The position numbers and the translations under genes are program-made. Source: Klebsormidium nitens (taxonomy: Eukaryota; Streptophyta; Klebsormidiophyceae; Klebsormidiales; Klebsormidiaceae). From it: 64,000 nt of DNA. This document shows positions 23,426 to 41,100 of this stretch, one piece after another. The notes under the pieces were generated by a model. That model was given only the letters and a program-made list of their open reading frames with translations. It searched no databases and was not told the DNA's origin. Location of the stretch: assembly GCA_000708835.1 (NCBI GenBank), contig DF237277.1:37949-101948 (forward strand). Direction: 5' to 3'. The number at the start of each line of letters is the position of its first letter. Position 1 is the first letter of the stretch.

Positions 23426-25427
23426 AAGAAGAGAGAGCGGGAATCTCCTCCGAGGAGGAAATCGAACTCATCGGGGAAACTTGCAGATTTGCGGGTGAGG
23501 ATTACGAGAGGATGGGGAGCGTTCGCGAAAAGGTTGCAGCCAAGGTTGTGACCGCCGGAGCGGATACTCCAAAGGAGGGGAGGAAAAAGCCGGAGCCGGA
23601 ACCTAAGGGAACCGGAACGAAGAAGGGGAAGCTGAGGAAGTCAGACCCGGAAGCGGAACGGGGGCGGTCGAATTGAAATCGCCTCCCCCGGGATCGGCTA
23701 CCTTGGAAGAGGCTCAGCTGAAAAGTCCGAGGACTCCATCTAAGTCCCCGGCAAAAGCCTCTGGCGGAACGGAACGGAAGAAGGCGGAACCGGAAATCAA
23801 GGTTTCCGGCGGAAAGAAGGGACTCGACGAGTCGGGCCCCGAGCGAAAGCAGGTTGAAACAGGTAAAAAGGTCGAGAAGGGTGCGGAGCCCAAGGGCCCT
23901 GCACCAGAAACTGTTGTAATTCTGGAGGTAGGGAAGACGGAAGCCAGAACCGAGCCCAAGGGCGGTCCGCCGGAACAGCGGAAAGCATTGGGGGAAGTTC
24001 AGAAGAGCGAAATGTCTGCGGACATTCCGGGGGGCGATCTCGAAACAGCTTTAGCGGATCTTAATGCGAAGGAGGAAGCTGAGTACGAGAAAGCCCAGGA
24101 ACAGGAAAAGACGGATCGGGAAGAAGAGCGGAAGCGGAAAGATGCAGAAGAAGAGGAGCGGAAGCGGGAAGCAGAAGAAGTGGCCACGGCCTGGGCGAAG
24201 GGGTTAGATCATGCGGGGATCGCGCTTGGCGAAAGCGCGTTTGAACCGGATCTACCACCCAGCACCGAGGCAGAAAAGCAGGCCTATATAAAAGAAGCGG
24301 CCGGCGGGTCAGGGGGCGGAAAGTTGGAAAGGCCCAAGGGCGCACTTGTTTTTGGGGGCCTAGCAGCAGACCAGGGGCGAGAAGACGCTGTCAAGGCGCC
24401 AATTGCCCCGGTAAGTCGACTCCGTTTTCCGTCACCTGGGCCAAGACTGCCTCTGCAGGAGAAGAATTTGAAAAACGATAGAAGTCGTTTTGAAGCAATG
24501 AGGAAAGGTTCCCCTGCCCAGATCTCCAAGGAGACGCTGCAGGACGATATTCGGATAACTATAGCATCGGTGAAGGAATCCCGTTCGCCATGTCGGCGCT
24601 GTCAGAAGTTCGGTCATTTCCCGAGGGAGTGCCCGAATCAAGTCGCCTCCGTTCATTGTGTTTGCTGCAACTCCTATGGAAGGCATCGAAAGCGCTGCAA
24701 GCAGCGTCGGGCGATGTATTCGGACGTGGTGTCCGTAGACTTAGACTCGCCTTTGGCGCGAGAGGTGAGGAAGGAAATAGCTCGGGAAGCTGGTGGGTCT
24801 GACACAGAGAGTGAATCCCCTCTGCAGACGGCCGAAGCGGCCGCTGGTGACACGTCACCAGGGGCGACAGCACTGTCGGGGCGTCCGTTCCTGGTCTCGG
24901 ACGGGGGAATTCCGTTGGACGGCGGAGTTCCGGTGGGCGGAGCGGCCTCCACGGAGGCGCCGGATCTCGATCCGGACAAGTTCACGGGCATGGCTTTTGA
25001 GGAAGGACTCGGGGGTGAAGCAGAAGAAGCGGCCGCGGCACTCGAGAACGTGCGAGGGATCGTTGTTCCGTCCCTAGGAGTTCCGGAAACCCGAACTGGT
25101 CAAGACCAGTTCGAGAGCGGAGGGGCTTTGACGGAACGGCGGAACGATACCGCACCTTCTCCTAGCTCATCGCGGCGCGGGGGTCGCGGTCCGGTTACCG
25201 CTTACCCTCTCCTAGGGTCCGTCACGCATTACGTCAGCCGCCGGAGCGGAATGATGGCGATTCAACGTTTTGTGGACGGACAGATTACGGTCAGCATGGT
25301 TCCGCTGGGTCGGTACATGCGAGGGGCCGAGTTTTCGCAGCCGACGACCGTGCACTTCGTGAAAGGAGTCCCACGGGGTTTCTTCCAGAGGAGCGCGGAG
25401 GCGTGCGAATCCGACGAATCAGAATAG
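23422..25427 (+). CDS. Retrotransposon ORF C/D: Lys/Glu/Pro-rich protein with CCHC zinc knuckles
   Basis: Two open frames of similar composition join at 23673-23676: 23422-23676 (frame 1) and 23673-25427 (frame 3). They look like one reading frame split by a frameshift, or by overlapping stop/start signals. The protein is long, charged and low in complexity (KSPRTPSKSPAKASG, runs of EERKRK). A canonical CCHC knuckle CRRCQKFGHFPREC at 24591-24632 is followed by a looser one (CVCCNSYGRHRKRC). Such knuckles bind RNA in retroelement Gag/nucleocapsid proteins. A Gly/Pro-rich tail follows. The position downstream of integrase is unusual for Gag. Confidence 0.7.
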
Positions 25428-25826
25428 ATGTACAGAGCGGCAGTAGTCCGCAAAATGTACTATAGTGTAAATGGAACCGAGGCTGTCGACGCTAGGGACA
25501 TGAAAGCAGGGGACCACCACGGTGCGCCCCTGGGTAGTTTGTGTGGATTTGGTAAAGGCTAGCGAAACTCTTGGCACGGCAGAGTCACGACTCTGTTTTG
25601 AGAATTCAGTGTACTTCTTTCGAACCGTGTCGGGATTCGCCACGGCGTCTTCCGGAAAGGTTCTCAACGTCCAGGTGTACCTTTTCTCTCTTCATGACTA
25701 AGGCTTGAACGTTCCAATTTGGATGGATAGCTTAGAAGAGAGTTTTTAATGGCACCAAGACCTCTGGTAATCATGGCTGGATTTGGACGCGAGGACGCTT
25801 TTTCGAACGGGGGGAGCCGTCACAGC

Positions 25827-26279
25827 TGTGACGAAATAATAAGGCTTAGCCGCAAAGGTTGCGGGTCCGGCGCGCGGAGTCGCGCGGCCGCCTAGAATAC
25901 GTCGACGTGTCGTCGGTAGAGATGTCTAAACCCCGAACCCTTGATGTCACGAGGAGTTGAGTAGGACACTCACCGAGCGGCGGTTATAGACTTGAGATAG
26001 ACATGCATGAACTGGAACTGGATCGTCCTCTTTTTCTACTTGTCGGATTTGGGAAGCAAGGCGCTTCGTTCTCTTCTTCTCCGCATGGCTTCCGCCATGC
26101 CTCTGGCCATCTCATGAGGTATCGTCATGGTGCTGAATGCATGAAGTAAGTCTGTGAGCATGATGTATAGAATGGGAGTCATCTAGCTGCGCCGGTGAAT
26201 ACGGCTGATTGTCACTGCCGCCGCCGCCGGCGGAGAGTACCCCTTTCTTTAGCGGAGACCCCAGTTAATTTTCGTCACA
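25827..26279 (+). repeat. 3' LTR (453 bp, complete)
   Basis: It begins TGTGACGAAA and ends TTTCGTCACA, and is followed by the TTGG target duplication. The polypurine-like stretch GGGGGGAG (25810-25816) lies just upstream. The boundary itself sits in a perfect 16-bp palindrome CGTCACAGCTGTGACG (25819-25834). Confidence 0.95.
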
Positions 26280-28894
26280 TTGGCGTATAGGGAGCTGATG
26301 CACGCCAGGCTAGCTTTGGCAGGTCGAATGAGCTTTAACAATGGTGCGCGTGTTTCCGAGCAACACATGCACTTGCGTTTCAAAATACGTACCAATCATC
26401 GACATACATCGCAAATGGACACCGCAAAAGTAATGTGCAACATCGAAGCACTTGTACATACAAGCCGCCGAAACCCCTACGGGTTGAGCTAGTTTGCTGG
26501 CATGCTTGATTACTCAAAACTGCCGCTTGATGATCTAATGACTAAGTTCATATTGAGCGATTCATGTCGTATGATGCATATCAAGACCCGCTGTATATCC
26601 TAAGAGCACGCAACCTCCTTTATCCAGCACCGATTGGAGGTCAAGCCAGTGAACCATAAGCACTCCGGTGATCGTTAAAGCTGCAAATCCGGTCTTAAAA
26701 GATAGGTTCCATTGCATCATGTGATGATACAATCCTTGACGAAGAGGTTGTTGAGGAGGTACACGATACAAAAGGCACCTTGTTTGCCGATGTAGCCCTT
26801 GTAACACCTTGGAACAATTATGACGGCAAAAGAAGGCGACCAAGTGCTTATATCTCCCTATCAATGTGGCGGCATGACAACGCCATGGCGCAACTTCTAC
26901 GTAAGTTTGGATACAACGCCTCGAACTTGCTACCTACGTGCTGCAAGTGCAGATCACGGAATCTCCCGCTATACCATTCAAGACCCCTTCTACCATGACC
27001 AGCCTCAACCTTTGACCTAGTGTTTGCAACGAGTTACACTTACTTGTGCAGGAAACTTACCAGACCTTCTCAAAATCCACCGCTGCAATGACATGCCAAC
27101 AAAGTCCACACATGTCAGTTGGAATTGCTTCGTGCTTGCACAGGACCTCATTGGCCGTTAGGCTCTTACTTGGCAGGGATTCGCCTCACTACCTGCAAAT
27201 CAGAAGGTGTTGTGCTTGGATATCACAAAGACGTTTTGAAGCATACAGCGGCTAACAATAGTAGCGACCATTTTGGAATACCTGCTCGGATCCCTAAACA
27301 CAATTCTCAACTCTCAGCTCTCACATCGAGGACTTCCTCTTCTCTTTGCATGCATACACTCTGACGAGCTTTCCAACAGCTGAAAACCAATAACGACACC
27401 TCCCTTATGCGCAAGGCTGGACGGGATGGCCCCACAAAGAGAACCCCGCCATTCGAAGCCTCCAAGAGATCTGCAGTGTAAAACAGACAGGATGGATAGA
27501 AGGCAAGTCAAGTTGCCGGACAGTGCGTCAATGCATCGAGTGGCTCCAAATGCATCGGGTGGCTCCAAATTGGTGTCCAGATAGATACACCCGTCAACAT
27601 ACACTCAGATGATGTCCGCATGACATCTTAAAAGAAGAAGGAGAAAAGGCAGAGCAGGAAAGGCTGAAGAATGACGGGGGAGGTCTACTCAAGCGATGAT
27701 TCCGTTTCGACTGTCTTGTGTCTTGCATCTCTCAACAGGCCTGCTTTCAAAAGTCGTTACGGCGAACAGTGCCATGACCAAGCAAAGAACCCGATCATTG
27801 AGATGGCCACACTTGAAGTCTTGTCTGGTTCACGCAGCGCGCAAATGCTCAACCTTTTGCAGCCAGCACGATCTCAAAGAAATGGCAGCAGCCGTTAGGC
27901 AAAGGATGGAGTTGGGATACAAGTGCCCTCGGGGCATCTGCTGAAGCAGATGTCGGTTGCACCTTCTATATTTTCAATCGCTGTTATCAGCTGAAAGTGC
28001 AGATTCAGTTGGCACATGCAAAACACGCTGCTCACTGCGCTCGACTGGAATGTTACCAGCAAATGACAGCCGGCCCGTGGTGTCCACCAGGTTTCACGTG
28101 CCAGTGAGCACACAGCGTTCGTAGGATGAGGCTAACCACAAGCGCCGCCTCCTGTGACGGACATCAAGCTGCGATGTCAGGTGCCGGGCGTTACATGCGA
28201 GTAGCATCCGTTTCAAATAGTATACCAGATGAGGTTCTAGGTCGAGCAACTGCAGGGTAGAAATAATAAACAGCAGCTACACGTATCGTAGGCAACGGGT
28301 GCAAGCTGCACTTCCTTCATGATCCCTAACCGTATCGCTCGTGGCAAACTTCCCGCTTGACACTCACGCCAGACTTTGCATTCCCTTCGCCGGAGGTGCA
28401 AAATTGGCTTGCAGAAACTCCGTCCATACAGCACTCTCAGGTAAGACGGAGTACTTCCTGAACACAAATTTTAGAGACTCGCTGTTCCCAACAACAGAAG
28501 AGGGCCCTCTCCAAAGAAGAGGGCCCTGATCATCAGGTGGAAAGGACACACAAAACATATGCACAATAGAAAGCAGTTTGTCTTTGGGGGGGCTCAAGCA
28601 TGGAGGGGAAGGGGAGAGCTTATCTTCCGACCAGTGCGACCATAGGAAGAGCCAGACCCAGTCGACCTGATATTCGCCGTATGCAGCCGTGGTTGCGGAG
28701 GGAAGAAAAGGAGGATGTATCAGTCTTTGGACAAAAAATGGTCGGCTTATGTCTCGAGATGCAAGACAGCTAGGCCCCAATACGGTCCCAACTAGTCATT
28801 CCTATTTCGACCGAAACGCAACCTCAAGGGTCCTGAGCCATACATGAGGCAGGAAGCTAGACAAACACTCTAGGTTTCACGTAAAATCCTCCCG
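26280..28894. other. Gene-free stretch right of the retrotransposon
   Basis: About 2.6 kb with only short, motif-free open frames. It holds a 19-bp tandem duplication (27531-27549 and 27550-27568, one mismatch, unit atgcatcgagtggctccaa) and a palindrome AGAGGGCCCTCT at 28499-28510, with a direct repeat of aagagggccct a few bases later. The right end should contain the PRP4K 3' UTR. No further gene is supported. Confidence 0.45.
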
Positions 28895-34158
<5,264 letters not shown>

Positions 34159-35176
34159 CGGGATTCTCTTGCCTCCAGATCTCTGGCACTGCTCCGTCCC
34201 CGCTCTTGTAAACAGCAGGTGCGCTTGCTACTGGACATCCATGGACGAATCTCGGAGTCCAAGTTCTCCTCTTGAAAATTAAATGATCAGGTTTCCGGTC
34301 CGGCCTGCCTGTGGTCACGCGACAACGAGATCGGCGAGCATCTCCCTACTCAAAGTAATTCACAACACATATCATTGGCCCGGTGGTCGCCGCGCCCCCC
34401 GGGAGGGCGGGTGTGGAGAATAGCGGACAAAATTCCTGATCTCAGGAACCTTTCCCGATCTCAGGACCGGCGACACCTGTAGTATGTACCGTACGACTCC
34501 GCCGGTCCCGGACAAAGAATCTGGGCCCTTAGGTTTGCATTGAATCTGCATCGAACGGCTTCGATCGAATTCCGACGATCACCGGGCGGCCGCGTAAAAT
34601 TCGCAAACAATGTAAGAGGGGTTCCCCTACAAGGGAGACCTGAACCCCCGGCGGTGGTTTCCTCAGATCCGGAATGTCCTGAGATCCGGAACCTGAGATC
34701 AAGTTCTGTACGCTATTCTCCACACCCTGCCAGTGCTGCTCAGTGCACCCGGACCGTCTCCCTCTCCTGTCTTAGACTCTCTCGTGACCTGGCTTGGCTG
34801 CCCGCCTGTAGACTAGTGGGGCGCCTCATCCGCACACCTGGGTCCCGGCCTAGGGACGTCCCTGGACTTGCTGGAGACGCCCAGCTCTCAAGGTGGTGCC
34901 TGATTCCGAGAGCTTGCAGGACTCAAAATCAAGCTCAACGTGGAGCCATGCAGCCATTGCTGTGAGTTTCTAAGTTTGTGAGGTTGAGCACTTGCGACCT
35001 ACCGGAGCCACCATTCCGTAAGATTGGAAGTGAGTCGCTGGCCACGACCGTACTTGTCACATTTGGGGCTGCAGCACCCTGATAGTCTAGTGCCAGTGAA
35101 ATTTTGGGGGTGGTGGCGCTGACTGCCTGCCCTACTGCATTAATCAGTGATATCCAGCACACCTGCCGCAGCGCAG
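34159..35176. promoter_or_regulatory. Divergent promoter region of PRP4K (-) and ABCF3 (+)
   Basis: Only 1,018 bp separate the two start codons, so both promoters and 5' UTRs must share this interval unless an upstream non-coding exon lies elsewhere. A 319-bp MITE-like inverted repeat occupies 34409-34727. I see no convincing TATA box at a usual distance from either ATG and do not assign core elements. Confidence 0.6.
34409..34727. mobile_element. MITE-like element with imperfect ~60-bp terminal inverted repeats
   Basis: The first 17 bases, GGGTGTGGAGAATAGCG (34409-34425), are repeated exactly in inverse orientation at 34711-34727. The inverted match continues inward imperfectly through two GATCTCAGG motifs on each side, with small indels. 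No coding sequence lies inside and the total is 319 bp, which fits a non-autonomous DNA element. No clear target-site duplication is visible, so it could also be an old foldback. Confidence 0.6.
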
Positions 35177-38100
35177 ATGGAAGATGCTTTAAAACAGATT
35201 TTAGGACCCGAGCAGACCGCTGCTCTGGATTCAACCATCCTGGACTACATTGTCCAAGTCTTACAGGTAAGAAACCCTCTTGAAGCGAAGTTGAGAACAC
35301 CCAACGCCAGTGTTTCCATGAGTGACAAGGACTTGAAGGAGTCAATCTAGAGAGTTTTGGTGCCACCGCGGGCGGTCATTTGGTGTGATTGGGAATTTGT
35401 GGAAGGACATATATTTCTACAATGCTGGCACATGTCTCCCTCCTTGAGCTTTCGCTGCAGGCATGTAGAGAGATTTTTAAAGCGTTGAGCATTTCTCAAA
35501 GCTGCCATTGTATGAGCATGCGCCAGAAGTGCTTGAACCTGGCCAAAGCTGCCTGCACAGCTGATCTTAACGAGCTCCTCATGTCCTATGCTTTTCACAG
35601 GATGAAACCTTTGAGTTTGGGCCCGGGGGTGAAGAGGCCTATGAAGCGGTTGGCAGCCTGCTCGTAGAAGGGGGAGGCGTTAAGGATGACCGAGAAGCAC
35701 GTACAGTATGTGGCCAACTAGCGGAGAGGTTTGGAGGCAATGCGCTCAAGGAGACAGAGGTGCGGCAGCTGGCTGCTCCTGTCACGATGGCAATGCCAAA
35801 AGAACTAGAAGGGCACACGTTTGGGGCGGCAAAGGGAGCGGAGGTTGAATTCTCACTGCCGGCGGACATAACGGCACGCGATGAGGCAAAGATGGAGAGG
35901 AGGCGGCGAAAAGAGGACAGGCAAAGACAGGTGCGACCTTCCTAAGATCTTCGTTGAGAGAAACTCGTTTGCGCAGGGCTTGATAATACTTCCTCCAAGC
36001 TACAGCACCTGCAGTGTTGTTGAGAACGCAGAATGGCTGATGAAGTTCGTGGAAGTACCAAGGCTCAGCCCAGTGACTACAATCATGTCGTTCCTGGTCA
36101 GGAAGCCAAGACCAGGTATGCCTGTTGTAAGTGAAGTTGAAAAGGTGGCCTTGCAAGCTGTTCTTAAGTGCTCTGCCGAGAGGCTGATTAAGCTGTATGA
36201 AAGACTGATTGCTATCTCTCCCTGCTTTGTCAGTTGGAGTATGAGGCGCATCAGCGAGAAGCCGAGGAGGCCCTGAAGAGCCTGCCTCCCATGACGGTGT
36301 GGCACAGCTCGGAAACGGAAGGCGGAAGTGGGGGCAGCAGGGATGTGCGGATGGAAAACTTCAGCATAACAGTCGCCGGGAAGGATCTCATCAGCGACGC
36401 CACCGTCATATTGGCCTATGGCAGGCGATATGGTGAGGCTGTCTGCATGCGAGGGGCTGTTGTCACAGTCTGGCGATCAATTCATGACTCCGAATTGGGG
36501 CACTCTGTGCTGATTCTGGTTGATATAGTCAAGGCTGCAGTCAACTCTCCAAATCAGTGTCATCTATCCGCTGAGGATGGTCTCCCAAGAGACCCAGACT
36601 TACGGACCCAGACTTACGGGTCTACTCGTACTTTTCCAGGGCTCGTTGGACGCAACGGGACTGGGAAGACGACGTTCCTAAAGCACATGGCGATGCGAGC
36701 TCTTCCTGGGATCCCCAAGAACTGCCAGATTCTTCATGTCGAGCAGGAGGTCAGTTCTCCCTGTAGTTACTATATTGTTGTCCACACAAACAGTGGCCGG
36801 CCACAATCTCGCGGGAATCCTTCCTGTTTTATCAGCTGATCGTTGGGCACTGCGAAGAATTGGTTGCCCGATGAACTGCTGATAGCCATCAATTGTGCTT
36901 GGTAGACCAAGCAGATGTTGCCGCCGAAACACCATAGAACTTCTCATTCTGGTATGCTCCTTTGCAACTCGCTTTGGCGTCTTTTACAGGTTGCGGGAGG
37001 GACCGACACTGTCCTAGAATGCGTTCTGGCGTGCGATGTCGAGAGGTCGCAGCTGTTGAAGGAAGAGGCAGAGCTGCTGGCAGCACAGAAAAAGGACGAT
37101 CTTCTGGCAGCCACATCCAAAGCGGCTGGCGGCCAACCAAGGTGACCTAACTCGTCAATGGGGGACACGTTCTTAGGCAAAGTCAAGATTCAACAAAGGG
37201 AAAGAAGCTTCGATTTGACGTCGACATCCCCGACGCAGGCTTGAGTTCAACCGATTCGGGGTCAAGGCCTCTGAGGTCGTCTCTGGTACCTAGGCAGGAA
37301 AGAAGATAGGCTTGGCAGAGCGCGGGTCTTCTCTCATTGTTCTACCACCGAAGTTCTACAGACTCATATCAGAGGAGACACTCAACGTGAAAAGAACGTC
37401 CAAAACTTTGTGACCAGAGGAATTTGGTGCAATTTCATTTGTTGAACCGACGAGAACCTGGTTCAGATGGATGCAAGAAGCTTCTGCACAAATAACAGCC
37501 GCTTCCATTGTGTTTGTAACCTTGCTCTCCAGCTGCAGTGACCACAGTAACCTCACTCGACAAACAGTCTGCAGGCTTCGTATATTGCATGTCACTGATA
37601 TACACTCCGCTTACCCTGACGGTACAGGAAGGCTGGCGGACGGGGAAGCGCAGCGCCAGCAGTCCCGGGCAAGGGGATCGAGAAGACGCAGAGTGCTAAG
37701 GATACCGAGACAGCGACGCGGCTAGCGGAGATCTACAAGCGGCTAGAAGCAATTGATGCTTACGCTGCGGAGGCACGAGCAGCGTCGATTCTAGCGGTGA
37801 GGCCCCAACGAACATCTGACGGTGGACGTTTCTTGTTTCTAGTTGCGATCCTACCCGTTGCGGAGCTTCACGAAAACGCACCCGTTCTGCATCGATTTAA
37901 GGTCCTCCTTACCGGGTCCATCGAGCTTTTCTTTTCTTGTGTAAGTGCGCGCTATACGTGGAGAAAAGAAAGGAGCCTACTTGGCACTCGTCCTTGCTTG
38001 GATACCGGGCCCTTTGCTGGATACCGAATGCAAAGAGAATATTGGGAGGGCGTCGAAAACGACACTCGGAACCAGAGTTGTGATCCGCTGGCGTGGATCG

Positions 38101-41100
38101 CAGGGCCTGGGGTTCACCGCCGATATGCAGCAGAAGACGACGAAAGAGTTCTCGGGGGGGTGGAGGATGCGGGTCGCCCTTGCGCGGGCGCTCTTCATTG
38201 AGCCGCAGCTGCTGTTGCTGGATGAGCCCACGGTGAGGGGAACCAGATGGAGCTAGCTTTCTGTCAGCTTTGCGGAGTCGCTGGATTGCAAGATCGTAAG
38301 GCAGCAGTGCTGCCGAGGAGGGACTCTGCGAAAGTCAGAAGCCTGGATCGTAGTCAAACAAAGCGCACATCGCATGTAGCGGTTTGCGTATTAGCCTGTC
38401 ATGTTTGTTAGCATAGCTACGAATGGACAAGGCTTTCTCTCTGTGTGGTCCCTTCCAAAACAGGTTGAAATGATCGATTTGCAACTCCTTCGAACCAGCC
38501 AGGTAATCTGTAGGCAATCTAGCTTTGCATCTTTTGAAACCACATTGATCATACCCTCTTTTTCCACTTAGCCGTGCAGCCTATGTCAGCTGCGCACCGT
38601 TGCTTTTTCTCAAGCATTGCTCGCCTGCGCAGAACCATCTGGACCTGCATGCGGTTTTGTGGCTGGAGGATTACCTCACCAAATGGCCCAAAACTCTGGT
38701 GGTCGTCTCGCACGCTCGGGAGTTCCTCAACACGGTGAGGCGCGGGGAGCCGAACAGGCCTTAAAAAGGTCGAATTGGTCACATTCGAGGGGTTTGTCAT
38801 GTTTCCCGCTTGGCAACAGTCCCGTACATCGTACTCGTGCCACTCGCCGCGCGTCATACCTGAAAGGCCTGATGAAGTTCTCGTCAACCCCTGTGTGTCA
38901 GAGCGGCGCAAGCTGTCAAGGTTCCGCTGCTTGAGATTCAGATAGGCTGATGCCCCAGCACGCGCCAGCATGCGGAACGGACTTTCTAGCAGAGACAGCG
39001 TCGTTCTGCTGCACATATGCTTCGAGCAAGCGCCCAGCCGGCGGATGTTTGTTGTTCTCGTCTTTCAAAGTGGCTTGCGGGTGCCTGACGTCTCCGGGGT
39101 TGGCAGGTGGTGACGGACATCCTGTACCTGCAACACCAGAAGCTGGTGACGTATAAGGGGGACTACGACACGTTCGAGAAGACAAGGGACGAGCGGCTAC
39201 GGAACCAAGTCAAGGTGAGCGGGGCGGGTCAACGTTTCATTCCGAAGGGCACCGATGGCATGTCGTCCTGAATGCTTTTGAACACTTACGACAAGTCTTT
39301 CTCAAATCAAATTGGTCCCGACTTGTGAACCGAGAGGCGAGCTGGGCCCACGCTTCGACAGAACGACCAATCAGCTGGCCTTTTAGCCTTCCCAATACTG
39401 GCAGTGTCCTAACAAGTGAACCGCCCTAGCGAACCTCATGACCTCTTCTTTTCTGCTGTGTTCTTTTTACCTCAGCCGTTTTTGGCAACGAAACACTGCA
39501 TAAAGCGGAGGATCCAGAAAAAGGTCTGTGAACTCAACCAGGTGAGAAGCAGAGGCTTGAGCAGCAGTGCTCGCAGGAGAGTCCACTGCCGCTCCTTGTC
39601 CCGGCCCTCGTTGCCACGCTGACGTCAGCCCGTTCTCTAAGTGCAGGCAAAGGAGGCGAACGAGCGCACGCGGGCGCACATCCAGTCGTTTGTGGACAAG
39701 TTCCGGTACAACGCGAAGCGGGCGTCGCTGGTGCAGTCGCGCATCAAGGCGCTGGAGCGCATCGGGACCGTGGATGACGTCGTCACGGACCCGGATTACG
39801 TCTTCCAATTCCCCACGCCCGAGGACCGGCCGCAGCCGCCCATCATCAGCTTCGTGGACGCGGCCTTCAAGTACCCGGGTGAGACGAGTTGGAAAGGATT
39901 TGGCTTTGTCGGCGGAAGGACCAGCGCTGGAAGAGGCGTCTCTTAAGCTGGTTACGTTAGGCAAGGACGCGTAGATACTCCATCTTACACATGTAAACTG
40001 TTCCACTCCGCCCCTTGGGTGTTGAAAGATATTCACCTTGGATGGGGTCAAGTGCTTGCGTACTTGAAGAGGGTGTTTTTAGGGGGGTGGGCACCGGAGG
40101 CGCGTGGCCTTTACATGCGCCAAACGTAGGTGACAAAGGTCTTCCCTTGGCTTGGAATTGAACTCCATCGTTACAAATACTTGGGGCGTTTTCCGCAGGC
40201 GGGCCGACTTTGTTCAGGAACCTCAACTTCGGCATCGACCTGGACAGCCGGCTGGCCATGGTGGGCCCCAACGGCATCGGCAAGTCGACGCTGCTCAAGC
40301 TCATTTCAGGGGAGCTCGAGCCGACGGAAGGGACGGTGCGAAGATCGGCCAAGGTACGCAGGGGCACCTTTGCGGCCGAGCACATGTTTAACAGGGAAGG
40401 CCTCTGTGGCTGTTGGGCGCACTGAGAGCTGGCGGGTCGAATGTCAGCCCTGTCTGCTTTCGTTTTGTGTTCAGCAGAGTGGAATCGATGCTGCAGCAGT
40501 TGCGTCAGCAATTCACGGTTCCGTGGTCCATTTTATTAATGTTCTCAGGGCATTGTGTTTCTTTGTAAACATTGGTTGTCGCCAACCTGCTTACGAACGG
40601 GCCTCACGTAGAATCTCATAGATTGAAGGATTGGTTCCTCGCCAAGTGCAATTGCTTATCTCAGCTTTGCCCGGCTTGGCTTTTGGCAGGTGCGCATGGC
40701 GTCGTTCAGCCAGCACCACGTGGACGGCCTGGATTTGGCGTCGACTCCGCTCGGGTATTTGATGAAGCAGTTCCCGGGGGTGCCGGACCAGCGCCTGCGG
40801 GCGCACCTCGGAAGTTTCGGCATCACGGGGCCGCTCGCGCTGCAAACCATGTACACGCTCTCAGGTGAAAACACGTGGCACAGGGCTCGCGTGCTCCGCT
40901 TGCGGCGGATGCAGGTACGAGGAGGAAGATGGCGAGCACCTCAGTATTGAGCATTTGAACGTATCGGCGTCGAGATCGTAAGATTCTGATATGAGTTGAT
41001 TAGGGGAGGCCGTCTGACTAATAGGCTGTATTGCGACGGCACTGTCTACGATGGAGCGATGAGCATATTCTTGTTTTCCGTTGCACTGTGCAGGGGGCCA

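Larger units (their letters stand above)
20056..26279 (+). mobile_element. Ty3/Gypsy-like LTR retrotransposon, internally deleted, TSD TTGG
   Basis: Two direct LTRs (20056-20500 and 25827-26279) bound a 6.2-kb insertion. The element starts TGTGACGAAA and ends TTTCGTCACA, a perfect 10-bp terminal inverted repeat. It is flanked on both sides by TTGG (20052-20055 and 26280-26283), a 4-bp target-site duplication. The LTRs differ at one base over 445 aligned positions with no indels, so insertion was recent. Inside I find an integrase C-terminal remnant, then three open frames, the last with CCHC zinc knuckles. Protease, reverse transcriptase, RNase H and the catalytic Asp residues of integrase are absent. 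The gene order, with the knuckle protein 3' of integrase, is not the usual gag-pol order. Confidence 0.93.

Noticed and set aside
28499-28527. Palindrome AGAGGGCCCTCT as a transcription terminator
   Set aside because: Bacterial-style hairpin terminators do not apply in a nuclear genome, and there is no adjacent T tract.
38721-38732. Ala in SHAREFLN of ABCF3 as a disabling mutation
   Set aside because: From memory, plant GCN3/ABCF3 proteins carry the same residue, and the catalytic His is kept.
39467-39540. An additional ABCF3 exon ([15 protein letters not shown])
   Set aside because: The neighbouring exons 39107-39214 and 39647-39878 join in phase and match the family without it.
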